In this document: piece by piece, positions 1-5,170 of the stretch
Position numbering within the stretch: position 1 is the stretch's first letter
Layout of the letters: each line of letters opens with the position of its first letter
NCBI GenBank assembly: GCA_016210285.1
Contig: JACQUN010000191.1
Span: forward strand, 1-5,179
Direction: 5' to 3'
Length of the DNA: 5,179 nt
Source: Chloroflexota bacterium
GTDB taxonomy: Bacteria; Chloroflexota; Dehalococcoidia; UBA1127; JACQUN01
The notes under the pieces: model-generated
Told to the model about the DNA's origin: nothing
The model's input: the letters and a program-made list of their open reading frames with translations, nothing else
The model's database searches: none
Made by a program: the position numbers and the translations under genes

Positions 1-579
1 CCTCTGGTCGGTGCCTCCGAACTCCACATCGGCCTGCACCATAACCGAGTCGTATGCCTGGAGCAGCGGGTAGAGCAGCTCGGTGATGGCGATGGGGCGG
101 CTGGCCTCCCAGCGGTTGCGGAAGTCCTCCCGTTGGAGGATCTGCGCCACGGTGAAGCGGGAGGCAAGGCGAAGGACATCCCCCAGGGTGAACTTGCCGA
201 ACCACTCGCTCTGCCACACCACCTGGGTCCGCTCCCTATCCACCACTCGGAAGAACTGGCGCATATAGCTCTCGGCGTTGGCTACCACCTCCTCGTGGGT
301 GAGCATGGGGCGGGTGGCCGACTGACCGCTGGGGTCGCCGATCTGGGCGGTCCAGTCCCCCACGATGAGGATGACCTGGTGTCCCAGGTCTTGAAGCTGG
401 CGAAGCTTGCGCAGGCCGACCACGTGCCCCAGGTGGATGTCGGGGCGCGACGGGTCAAACCCCATCTTCAGGCGAAGGGGCGTGCCCCGCTGGAGGAGCT
501 GAAGCAGCTCCCCTTCGTCAATGATCTCGGCGACGCCGCGCCGGAGGATGTGATGGACGGTCTGTTGCTCGATGGGCAT
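1..579 (-). CDS. tyrS: Tyrosyl-tRNA synthetase, N-terminal 193 codons (cut by window edge)
   Basis: This cytoplasmic class I aminoacyl-tRNA synthetase charges tRNA-Tyr with tyrosine using ATP. I read it by translating the minus strand from the ATG at 579; the frame stays open to base 1, so the C-terminal half is outside the window. Visible class I features are the HIGH signature as HLGH (residues 49-52) in the context GFDPSRPDIHLGH, then GDWTAQIGDPSG (74-85), the tyrosine-pocket segment YPLLQAYD (170-177) and GGTDQ (188-192). The spacing and wording fit the TyrRS 'type 2' subfamily. The KMSKS loop and the tRNA-binding C-terminal domain would lie beyond the edge. The start is 4 nt after the ribF stop with no strong Shine-Dalgarno (only AGAG within the end of ribF), which suggests translational coupling. 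TrpRS is the nearest alternative, but these motifs favour TyrRS clearly. Confidence 0.95.
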   Translation of the reverse strand, partial: MPIEQQTVHHILRRGVAEIIDEGELLQLLQRGTPLRLKMGFDPSRPDIHLGHVVGLRKLRQLQDLGHQVILIVGDWTAQIGDPSGQSATRPMLTHEEVVANAESYMRQFFRVVDRERTQVVWQSEWFGKFTLGDVLRLASRFTVAQILQREDFRNRWEASRPIAITELLYPLLQAYDSVMVQADVEFGGTDQR

Positions 580-583
580 GGCA

Positions 584-1537
584 CTACTCTGGTTCAGGGG
601 ATGGGGTTGCCGTCGGGCGCGCTGCCAGGGCCACCCTGGCCTGGGCGATGTCCTGGTGCATCTGGGCTACCAGGGCCTCCGCAGTGTCAAAGCGTAGCTC
701 GTCCCGGAGGCGGCTTGCGAACGCCAGCCTCATGGGGTGGCCGTAGATGTCCTCGTGGAAGTCCAGGATGTACGTCTCCACCGTGCGCTCCCCCGCCCCG
801 AAGGTGGGACGCACCCCGATGCTGGTGGCGGACTTGTGAGCGACCCCGTTGACGCAGGCCCAGGTAGCGTAGATGCCGTCGGCGGGCAGGGCTCGGGAAG
901 GCTCTACCTGCAGGTTTGCAGTGGGGAAGCCCAGGCGCCGACCTCGGCCCTCCCCTCTCCCCACTACCCCTTCGAGCGCGTAGTCGCGCCCCAGCATGAA
1001 GCTCACCTTGGCGACGTCTCCCTGGGCCAGGGCCTGGCGGATGGCGGTGCTGCTGACGGTGAGGCCCTGCACCACCAGGGGCGAGACCTGGTGGACGCTG
1101 AAGCCGAGCTCACGGCCCAGGGCCTCCAGCACCGGGGTGGTGCCCTCTCGCTGGTGGCCCAGGGCAAAGTCAGGGCCAGTGACCAGAGCCTGGAGGAGCA
1201 GGGTCTCCTTGAGGAGGGCCACGAACGCGCGGGCGCTCAGCCTGGAGAGATCCAGGTCGAAGGTGATAGGCGCCACCACGTCCACGCCCTGGGCCTTCAG
1301 AAGACGGAGGCGGTCCTCAGGAGCCATCAGGTACGAGAGCTTGGTCTCGGGTCGCAGCACCATCCGCGGATGGTTGCGGAAGGTGACCACCACACTGGGG
1401 CAACCCTGCCGGCGGGCCTCCTCACGGAGGCGTTTGAGGAGATGCTGATGCCCCAGGTGGACTCCGTCAAAGACCCCGATGGTCGCGACGGCAGGTCCAG
1501 CAGGCCGGACCCGGGAGAGCTCCTGGTAGGCTTGCAT
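584..1537 (-). CDS. ribF: Bifunctional riboflavin kinase / FAD synthetase
   Basis: RibF phosphorylates riboflavin to FMN and then adenylylates FMN to FAD in the cytoplasm. The 317-residue product has the usual family length and both domains. The N-terminal nucleotidyltransferase (about 1-180) shows GVFDGVHLGHQ (21-31, with the HxGH motif), TGPDFALGHQREG (120-132) and SSTAIR (162-167). The C-terminal flavokinase (about 185-305) shows GRGRRLGFPTANL (197-209), GIYA (221-224), SIGVRPTFG (239-247) and VETYILDF (253-260, with a likely catalytic Glu254). I chose the ATG at 1537 because family homology begins there and AGGGGAG lies just upstream. The open frame continues 67 codons further to 1738, but that stretch holds a promoter -10 and palindromes and does not look like RibF. 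The last ten or so residues (PTATPSPEPE) are a disordered tail. The promoter at 1729-1757 probably drives ribF with tyrS. Confidence 0.95.
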   Translation of the reverse strand: MQAYQELSRVRPAGPAVATIGVFDGVHLGHQHLLKRLREEARRQGCPSVVVTFRNHPRMVLRPETKLSYLMAPEDRLRLLKAQGVDVVAPITFDLDLSRLSARAFVALLKETLLLQALVTGPDFALGHQREGTTPVLEALGRELGFSVHQVSPLVVQGLTVSSTAIRQALAQGDVAKVSFMLGRDYALEGVVGRGEGRGRRLGFPTANLQVEPSRALPADGIYATWACVNGVAHKSATSIGVRPTFGAGERTVETYILDFHEDIYGHPMRLAFASRLRDELRFDTAEALVAQMHQDIAQARVALAARPTATPSPEPE

Positions 1538-1577
1538 TGCTCCCCTGATTCCTATGATTCCTTGACGGTGATTTTCG

Positions 1578-1649
1578 TAGCCACTGGCTCTGTTGCCAGC
1601 CTCTACGGTACCGCTCGTGCTGAGCTTGTCGAAACACGAGCGGTGGCTA
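1578..1649 (-). repeat. Nested palindromes that can form a three-way junction in the ribF leader
   Basis: An outer inverted pair TAGCCAC (1578-1584) and GTGGCTA (1643-1649) encloses two further hairpins: CTGGC/GCCAG (1584-1588 with 1595-1599) and the 9-10 bp palindrome at 1610-1644. The arms share a base or two where they meet, so drawn as RNA from the minus strand this is a compact three-way junction. It lies between the predicted ribF transcription start and the ribF ATG, so it would be in the 5' leader. It could be a structured leader element or an inserted repeat; the sequence alone does not decide. I do not recognise a known riboswitch class in it. Confidence 0.5.
1611..1643. repeat. REP-like palindrome, copy A (CTGAGCTTGTCGAAA core)
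   Basis: A perfect 9-bp inverted repeat, CCGCTCGTG (1611-1619) and CACGAGCGG (1635-1643), flanks the core CTGAGCTTGTCGAAA. An extra A-T pair at 1610/1644 extends the stem. The core and its GTTCG-type arms resemble a short palindromic repeat common between genes in many GC-rich environmental genomes. That recognition is from memory and needs a genome-wide count to confirm. Confidence 0.65.
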
Positions 1650-1656
1650 GAAAATC

Positions 1657-1693
1657 CTCCGTTCGTCCCGAGCCTCCCGGAGGACGAACGGAG
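1657..1693. repeat. REP-like palindrome, copy B (12-bp perfect stem)
   Basis: A perfect 12-bp inverted repeat, CTCCGTTCGTCC (1657-1668) and GGACGAACGGAG (1682-1693), has a 13-nt loop. The middle (CCCGAGCCTCCCGGAGG) aligns with the usual core CCTGAGCTTGTCGAAGG at most positions, so this looks like a diverged relative of the palindrome at 1611-1643 placed 13 nt away. Read on the minus strand the stem is followed by GATTTTCT, so in the ribF leader it could also act as a weak terminator or attenuator. Confidence 0.65.
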
Positions 1694-1728
1694 TGATGTC
1701 ACAAAGCAGTAGCCCCTCTGCACGAGGC

Positions 1729-1757
1729 ATCCTAGCATGCCCCGTGGGGGTGGTCAA
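1729..1757 (-). promoter_or_regulatory. Sigma70-type extended -10 promoter for ribF-tyrS
   Basis: On the minus strand, -35 TTGACC (1757-1752) and -10 TAGGAT (1734-1729) are separated by exactly 17 nt, with TGC directly before the -10 (extended -10). Five of six bases match consensus at the -35 and four of six at the -10. Transcription would start near 1722, giving a leader of about 185 nt before ribF. It sits in the gap after aroF, which supports ribF-tyrS being a separate unit. The spacer contains CCCC-AC-GGGG and the palindrome GCATGC. Confidence 0.65.
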
Positions 1758-1865
1758 GGCAGGCGGAGGCTCACCCGGTTCCCCACCCCAGGTACTCCGT
1801 GAGCCCCTCGCAGGGCGCCTGGGGGCGGCTGTGTCTCCCTGCTTGTGGAGTGTCCTGCCGCAGAG
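1758..1865 (-). other. Gap downstream of aroF, with one inverted repeat and no clear terminator
   Basis: This is the part of the 328-nt aroF-ribF gap that lies before the promoter. It contains a 7-bp inverted repeat, GGCTCAC (1768-1774) and GTGAGCC (1799-1805), with a 24-nt loop. On the minus strand it is followed by CCGCCTGCC rather than a U-run, so it is not a standard intrinsic terminator. I see no gene here; the open frame crossing it on the minus strand is a shadow of aroF. Confidence 0.4.
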
Positions 1866-2912
1866 CTAGCTGGTAACCGCCTGTGAGAGGGCTGGTGCCA
1901 CGACCCGGCCGGTGGCGGCGGCCACCGCCCGGATACCGTCCATGAGCTTGCGGAAGTTCTCGAAAGTCAGGGACTGGGCCCCGTCGGAGAGGGCGGTGTC
2001 GGGTGTTGGGTGGACCTCGATGAGGAGGCCGTGGGCCCCCGCGGCCACCGCCGCCAGGGCCATCGGTGGCACCAGGTACCACTTCCCCGTGCCATGGCTG
2101 GGGTCGGCCATCACGGGAAGGTGGCTCAGCTTCTTCACCACCGGGATGGCAGCCAGGTCCATGGTGTTGCGGGTATAGGTCTCGAAGGTGCGGATGCCCC
2201 GCTCGCACAGGATGACCTGGCGGTTGCCCCCCGCCAGGATGTACTCGGCGGCCAGGAGCCACTCTTCATACGGGGTGGCGAAGCCCCGCTTCAGAAGGAC
2301 CGGTTTCCTCACCTTGCCCACGGCGTCCAGTAGGATGAAGTTCTGCACGTTGCGGGCACCCACCTGGAGGATATCGGCATAGCTGGCCACCAGGTCAACA
2401 TCCTCGGCGGTCATCACCTCGGTGATGACCGCGAGGCCCGTCTCCTCGCGGGCCTTGGCCAGAAGTCGCAGGCCCTGGACCCCCAGGCCTCGGAAGCTGT
2501 AGGGGGAGGAGCGGGGCTTGAAGGCCCCGCCGCGGAGCGCCCTGGCCCCGGCCGCCCGCACCGCCTGGGCCGTCGCCAGCACCTGGGCTTCGCTCTCCAC
2601 GGAGCAGGGGCCGGCCATGATGACGACTTCACCGCCGCCGATGGACAGGTCCCCGATGCGGACAATGGTGTCGTTGGGCTGGAACTCCCGGCTGGCGAGC
2701 TTGTAGGGCTTCGAGATGGGGACAACCTCCATCACCCCGGGGAGCTGCTCCAGCTCGTCCTTTAGCTCGGGGAAGGTCTTGCCGATCACCCCGATGATGG
2801 TGCGTTCCACGCCTCTCGAGAGCTGTGGGGCAAGGCCCGCTTTCCCTTCGATGTGCTGCTGTACCCTCTGGATCTCTTCCTCGGTGCAGCCCTGGCGCAT
2901 CACGATGATCAT
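1866..2912 (-). CDS. aroF: 3-deoxy-7-phosphoheptulonate (DAHP) synthase with N-terminal regulatory domain
   Basis: The enzyme condenses phosphoenolpyruvate and erythrose 4-phosphate to DAHP, the entry step of the shikimate pathway. The 348-residue product matches the type I-beta (Bacillus/Thermotoga) family. Residues 1-65 form the ferredoxin-like domain ([17 protein letters not shown]...), which in Thermotoga mediates inhibition by Tyr and Phe. The barrel shows AGPCSVES (100-107), [14 protein letters not shown] (127-140), QVGARNVQN (183-191), LLKRG (206-210), CERGIRTFE (236-244), DPSHG (270-274) and [17 protein letters not shown] (299-315). The metal ligands of the family map to Cys103, His273, Glu299 and Asp310, all present. 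The ATG at 2912 gives the standard N-terminus and has AGGAG 9 nt upstream. Feedback inhibition is inferred from the family. It is probably cotranscribed after aroH, with a possible leader peptide in the spacer. Confidence 0.97.
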   Translation of the reverse strand: MIIVMRQGCTEEEIQRVQQHIEGKAGLAPQLSRGVERTIIGVIGKTFPELKDELEQLPGVMEVVPISKPYKLASREFQPNDTIVRIGDLSIGGGEVVIMAGPCSVESEAQVLATAQAVRAAGARALRGGAFKPRSSPYSFRGLGVQGLRLLAKAREETGLAVITEVMTAEDVDLVASYADILQVGARNVQNFILLDAVGKVRKPVLLKRGFATPYEEWLLAAEYILAGGNRQVILCERGIRTFETYTRNTMDLAAIPVVKKLSHLPVMADPSHGTGKWYLVPPMALAAVAAGAHGLLIEVHPTPDTALSDGAQSLTFENFRKLMDGIRAVAAATGRVVAPALSQAVTS

Positions 2913-2917
2913 TGGCT

Positions 2918-2944
2918 CTATCTCCTGAATTTTGGCTCTTTCAT
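2918..2944 (-). CDS. Candidate octapeptide leader ORF upstream of aroF
   Basis: An ATG at 2944 follows a full-consensus Shine-Dalgarno AGGAGGTG (2958-2951) at 6-nt spacing, the best ribosome binding site in the window. The frame encodes only MKEPKFRR and stops at TAG, 5 nt before the aroF ATG. The AGGAG used by aroF (2926-2922) lies inside its last codons, so a ribosome translating the peptide would cover and then release the aroF site. It is out of frame with aroF, so it is not an aroF start; the aroF frame has a TGA at 2966 and no start codon between. The peptide is not rich in Trp, Phe or Tyr, so classical attenuation is not evident. It may be a translational-coupling leader, or a remnant. 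Confidence 0.35.
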   Translation of the reverse strand: MKEPKFRR

Positions 2945-3064
2945 GGCGCTCACCTCCTGAGAGTCAGCACAAGGTCGGTACAAGGGGGCCAGCTTGGAGC
3001 CTCTAAACCAGCCCCGGGACCTCAGGGTCGAGAAGACGCCCTGCTGCCGCTTCCGCTCTGCCAT
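2918..3064 (-). CDS. Possible small protein, 48 residues, between aroH and aroF
   Basis: The frame begins at an ATG overlapping the aroH stop (TGATG) and fills the spacer up to 5 nt before aroF. It reads [14 protein letters not shown]..., is strongly basic, contains a GWF triplet at residues 18-20, and ends with the octapeptide MKEPKFRR that has its own strong start site. I recognise no family. Stop-free frames of this length arise easily in GC-rich DNA, and there is no good Shine-Dalgarno for the upstream ATG except by coupling to aroH. The case for it is its exact fit between neighbours; the case against is the lack of any recognisable domain. Confidence 0.22.
   Translation of the reverse strand: MAERKRQQGVFSTLRSRGWFRGSKLAPLYRPCADSQEVSAMKEPKFRR
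2985..3015 (-). other. Hairpin in the aroH-aroF spacer
   Basis: On the minus strand GGGGC (3015-3011) pairs with GCCCC (2989-2985). The 21 nt between them continue the stem with six further pairs, three of them G-U, then an A-C mismatch and two pairs closing a 3-nt loop. No U-run follows, so it is not an intrinsic terminator. It lies about 27 nt upstream of the consensus ribosome binding site at 2951-2958 and could be part of a leader structure for aroF, but such folds also occur by chance at this GC content. Confidence 0.3.
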
Positions 3065-3432
3065 CAGCTCATCCCCCGGCTCCGCAAGTTCGCAGCCCCC
3101 CGCAGGTAGCAGTGCTTGAGCTCCTCGGGCCGCTTCTCTGTGTTGACGAGCACCAGGACCCGAATCACCTTGGAGACCGCGTCGGGCACCTGCATCTCGT
3201 GGCCACACATCAGGGCCACCTGGTTCCACCCCAGCTTCCGAGCAGCCACGGCTGGGAACTCAGCGTTGAGGTCAGCGGTGGTGGTGAAGAAGGCGGCAGC
3301 TATCATCTCTGGCTCCAGTTGGTTAGCCTCCACCAGGGCGCGCAGGAGCTCCGTCGTGGCTGCCACAATGGCCTCTTTGGTGTTGCCCTCGGCGGTGATG
3401 GCTCCCCGCAGTCCTCGACACATCATGGGCAT
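3064..3432 (-). CDS. aroH: Chorismate mutase, monofunctional AroH (Bacillus) type
   Basis: The enzyme rearranges chorismate to prephenate, the first committed step to Phe and Tyr. It is a 122-residue protein of the trimeric AroH class, not the helical AroQ class. The N-terminus MMCRGLRGAIT matches the family start. Active-site residues of the Bacillus subtilis enzyme map onto Arg9 (Bs Arg7), Arg65 (Arg63), Cys76 (Cys75), Glu79 (Glu78), Arg91 (Arg90), Tyr109 (Tyr108) and Arg117 (Arg116), all present; the change in offset is a one-residue deletion at KLGW. I chose the ATG at 3432 because GAGGG lies 5 nt upstream; ATGs at 3426 and 3423 are possible and closer to the family N-terminus. The gene starts 2 nt after the trpA stop. 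The open frame runs on upstream through trpA, but that extension is a shadow. Confidence 0.95.
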   Translation of the reverse strand: MPMMCRGLRGAITAEGNTKEAIVAATTELLRALVEANQLEPEMIAAAFFTTTADLNAEFPAVAARKLGWNQVALMCGHEMQVPDAVSKVIRVLVLVNTEKRPEELKHCYLRGAANLRSRGMS

Positions 3433-3434
3433 CG

Positions 3435-4262
3435 CTACCCTCGCTGCCCTTCCGCGGAAGGGCTGAGGCCGGCAAGGTTGGCGATAAACCCCCGCGCCCG
3501 AGCGGCTGCCTGGTCTCGTGGCGCAGCCTCGATTACCTGAATCAAGGCGCTGCCCACCACTGCGGCGTCCGCGTAGGCCCCCAGGGCTGTGACGTGTTCC
3601 CTTCGGGAGATGCCGAATCCCACCGCCACGGGCAGGGCGGTTTGCTGGCGGACGCGCCCAACCAGCTCGGGCACCCCCTCGGGCATCGCCTGGCGGGCGC
3701 CGGTGACCCCGGTGACGCTCACACAGTAGATGAACCCCCGGGCACCCTGGCAGGAGCGGGCGATGCGTTGCTGGGTGCTGGTGGGGGCCAGCAGCGGGAC
3801 AAGCGCCAGGTTGAACTGGCTGCACGCCTTGCTGAAGGGCCCTGTCTCCTCGGCAGGCAGGTCTGCCACAATGAAGCCGTCCACCCCCGCCTCGGCGGCA
3901 TCCCTGGCTGCTGCCTCCGGGCCGTAGACGAAGATGGGATTATAGTAGCCCATCAGCACCAGCGGCGCTACTACCCCTCGCCCCCGCAGTTGGGCGCACA
4001 CCTCCAGGCAGCCCCGAAACGTCACCCCTTGCCTCAGGGCGTGGAAGCTGGAGCGCTGAATGGTCGGGCCGTCCGCCAGGGGGTCGCTGAAAGGGACGCC
4101 CAGCTCCACAACGCTGGCACCCCCCTCCACCAGGGCGGGGACGATATCTAACGTGGCCGCCACGTCCGGGAAACCGATGGTGAGGAAGGGGATGATCCCC
4201 ACCCGGCCCTGGCGCATCGAACCCTGAAGCGTCTCCTCAATCTGCTGCCAGCCCATCCTCAT
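3435..4262 (-). CDS. trpA: Tryptophan synthase alpha subunit
   Basis: TrpA cleaves indole-3-glycerol phosphate to indole and glyceraldehyde 3-phosphate; indole is channelled to TrpB in the alpha2beta2 complex. The 275-residue product is full length for this TIM-barrel family. Visible motifs are the signature ELGVPFSDPLADGPTIQ (53-69) with the two catalytic acids Glu53 and Asp64 (Glu49 and Asp60 in enteric enzymes), MGYYNPI (104-110), the loop YCVSVTGVTGAR (179-190), and phosphate-binding GFGIS (215-219) with GSA (237-239). The first ATG is at 4262, but the third codon is also ATG (4256) and has GAGG at a better 8-nt spacing, so the true protein may be two residues shorter. It follows the CPBP gene by 4 nt. 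No trpB is adjacent, which is unusual, as TrpB is its obligate partner in most bacteria. Confidence 0.97.
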   Translation of the reverse strand: MRMGWQQIEETLQGSMRQGRVGIIPFLTIGFPDVAATLDIVPALVEGGASVVELGVPFSDPLADGPTIQRSSFHALRQGVTFRGCLEVCAQLRGRGVVAPLVLMGYYNPIFVYGPEAAARDAAEAGVDGFIVADLPAEETGPFSKACSQFNLALVPLLAPTSTQQRIARSCQGARGFIYCVSVTGVTGARQAMPEGVPELVGRVRQQTALPVAVGFGISRREHVTALGAYADAAVVGSALIQVIEAAPRDQAAARARGFIANLAGLSPSAEGQRG

Positions 4263-4266
4263 CGCC

Positions 4267-4977
4267 TCAGACCCCCAGGATGAAGACCAGGGCGTTTTGC
4301 AGGGCGTGGGCAGTGAAACAGGCCCAGATGGAGCGCGTGTGCAAGAAGAGCCAGGCCAGGAGGAGCCCCGAGGCGAAGGCAGGGATCATGGTCCCCAGGG
4401 AGCCGTGGCTCAGGGCAAAGAGCAGCGCAGAGGCCAGGGACGCCGCCACGGGGCCCCACCGGGGCAGCAGGCCTTGTAAAAGGAACCCCCGGAAGAAGGT
4501 CTCCTCGGCCAGGGGGCCCCAGAAGATGACCACGCCACCGGCCAGAGCGAGTGGGAGCGTGCTCCCTTCCCGCAAGGCAGCGGGGAAGGCGGGGGGTGTG
4601 AGCGACGCAAGGCCCAGACGCGAGACGACGAGGGTGTACGCAGCGGTGAAGGCAACGCTGGCGAAGAGGATCAGCACGGGCAACGCCAGGTTGATGCCTG
4701 CGCCCAGTGGCCGGAAGCCCAGGGTCTCCCATCCCCAGTGCGCTCGCCGGAGGCCGAACCACCAGGCGGTGGCGAAGAGGATGGCCTCCTCCAGCCCGGT
4801 GAGGAGCAGCACCAGGGGGAACCGCGACCCGGCCTCGGCAGGCAGCAAAAGGTACGCCAGGGCAATGACCACGGCGCTGCCCGCGGCTGCCACACCCAGG
4901 GCCTTCAGGAGGTCTGCCCCCTTCAAGGAGGGTGCAATGGCTTGAATGGCGGCTTGCTGAGCCATTGGGAACTTCAT
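4267..4977 (-). CDS. CPBP-family intramembrane glutamic protease (CAAX protease-like)
   Basis: This is an integral membrane protein with roughly six or seven hydrophobic segments (near 26-46, 54-74, 96-118, 140-156, 174-190, 195-212 and 216-234 of a 236-residue product). All three CPBP (Abi/Rce1-like) motifs are intact: EExxxR as EETFFR (158-163), FxxxH as FALSH (187-191) and HxxxN as HALQN (224-228). Family members cleave CAAX prenyl proteins in eukaryotes; bacterial ones are linked to bacteriocin immunity or maturation and other, mostly unknown, tasks, so the substrate cannot be named. Starts are uncertain: I prefer the ATG at 4977, with the ATG at 4965 (MAQQ...) and a TTG at 5034 as alternatives. 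None has a convincing Shine-Dalgarno, and the TTG coincides with a predicted -35. Its 4-nt spacing to trpA suggests cotranscription with the aromatic genes. Confidence 0.9.
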   Translation of the reverse strand: MKFPMAQQAAIQAIAPSLKGADLLKALGVAAAGSAVVIALAYLLLPAEAGSRFPLVLLLTGLEEAILFATAWWFGLRRAHWGWETLGFRPLGAGINLALPVLILFASVAFTAAYTLVVSRLGLASLTPPAFPAALREGSTLPLALAGGVVIFWGPLAEETFFRGFLLQGLLPRWGPVAASLASALLFALSHGSLGTMIPAFASGLLLAWLFLHTRSIWACFTAHALQNALVFILGV

Positions 4978-4996
4978 CACGATCGATAAGCATAAC

Positions 4997-5015
4997 GTGG
5001 CATCAACGATACCAC
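4997..5015. promoter_or_regulatory. Imperfect dyad overlapping the -10 of the CPBP-trpA promoter (operator candidate)
   Basis: Minus strand GTGGTATCGTTGATGCCAC is an inverted repeat of 8 positions per side (one T-G mismatch as DNA) around a 3-nt centre. It covers the predicted -10 and the expected start point near 4999. A repressor bound here would block transcription. It does not match the E. coli TrpR operator. It could equally be a short hairpin at the very 5' end of the transcript. Confidence 0.35.
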
Positions 5016-5034
5016 GCCCTTCCCTTGTTAGCAA
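5006..5034 (-). promoter_or_regulatory. Candidate promoter for the CPBP-trpA-aroH-aroF run
   Basis: On the minus strand TTGCTA (5034-5029) and TATCGT (5011-5006) are 17 nt apart, with TGG directly before the -10, giving an extended -10 character. Each hexamer matches consensus at four of six positions, so this is weaker than the ribF promoter. The start point would fall near 4999, about 22 nt before the ATG at 4977. Confidence 0.4.
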
Positions 5035-5087
5035 TGGCTCTGCCCTTGGGGTCAGGGTCTTTTGGTTCTGCTTGCAGTGTCGTCCTT

Positions 5088-5144
5088 GTCATTCTGAGGG
5101 AGCCCGTTCGTTTCACTCAGGGTAAACTCAGCGACCAAAGAATC
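5088..5144. repeat. Intergenic repeat-like element (CATTCTGAG ... AAAGAATC)
   Basis: GTCATTCTGAGGGAGC (5088-5103) and GCGACCAAAGAATC (5131-5144) look like the two ends of an intergenic element of the form GTCATTCTGAG...CGAAGAATC that I recall from environmental, including Chloroflexota, genomes. The ends pair as ATTCT (5091-5095) with AGAAT (5139-5143), and TGAG (5095-5098) with CTCA (5127-5130). The middle CCCGTTCGTTTCACTCAGGG appears to be a variable insert. Identity as a dispersed repeat is inference. Confidence 0.45.
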
Positions 5145-5151
5145 AGGTGGA

Positions 5152-5170
5152 GTGGGGTTTCTTCCCCCAC
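5152..5170. other. G/C-rich hairpin at the right edge
   Basis: GTGGGG (5152-5157) pairs with CCCCAC (5165-5170) across the loop TTTCTTC. It may belong to the repeat-like element at 5088-5144, or be the end of a structure cut by the window edge. On the plus strand a run of C rather than T follows, so it is not a clear terminator. Confidence 0.35.

Noticed and set aside
133..852. Plus-strand open frame of 239 codons
   Set aside because: Antisense to tyrS and the end of ribF, with a low-complexity Pro/Gly/Arg-rich product.
737..1696. Plus-strand open frame of 319 codons
   Set aside because: It lies antisense to ribF, whose motifs are clear. Its product has no recognisable domain and runs through the palindromes; long antisense frames are expected in GC-rich DNA.
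1538..1722. FMN riboswitch or T-box in the ribF-tyrS leader
   Set aside because: Considered because of the gene functions, but no RFN conserved segments and no T-box sequence (AGGGUGGNACCGCG) can be seen.
1538..1738. 67-codon N-terminal extension of ribF from an ATG at 1738
   Set aside because: The stretch contains the predicted promoter -10 and both palindromes, and RibF homology starts at the ATG at 1537.
1768..1805. Intrinsic terminator for aroF
   Set aside because: The inverted repeat has a long loop and is followed by CCGCCTGCC rather than a T-run on the minus strand.
3433..3825. N-terminal extension of the aroH frame into trpA
   Set aside because: Only the part from 3432 matches chorismate mutase; the rest is an off-frame reading of trpA.
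4259..4993. Minus-strand frame of 244 codons overlapping the CPBP gene
   Set aside because: It is the alternate frame of the CPBP gene, which has all three family motifs; the shadow product is Pro/Arg/Gly-rich with no motif.
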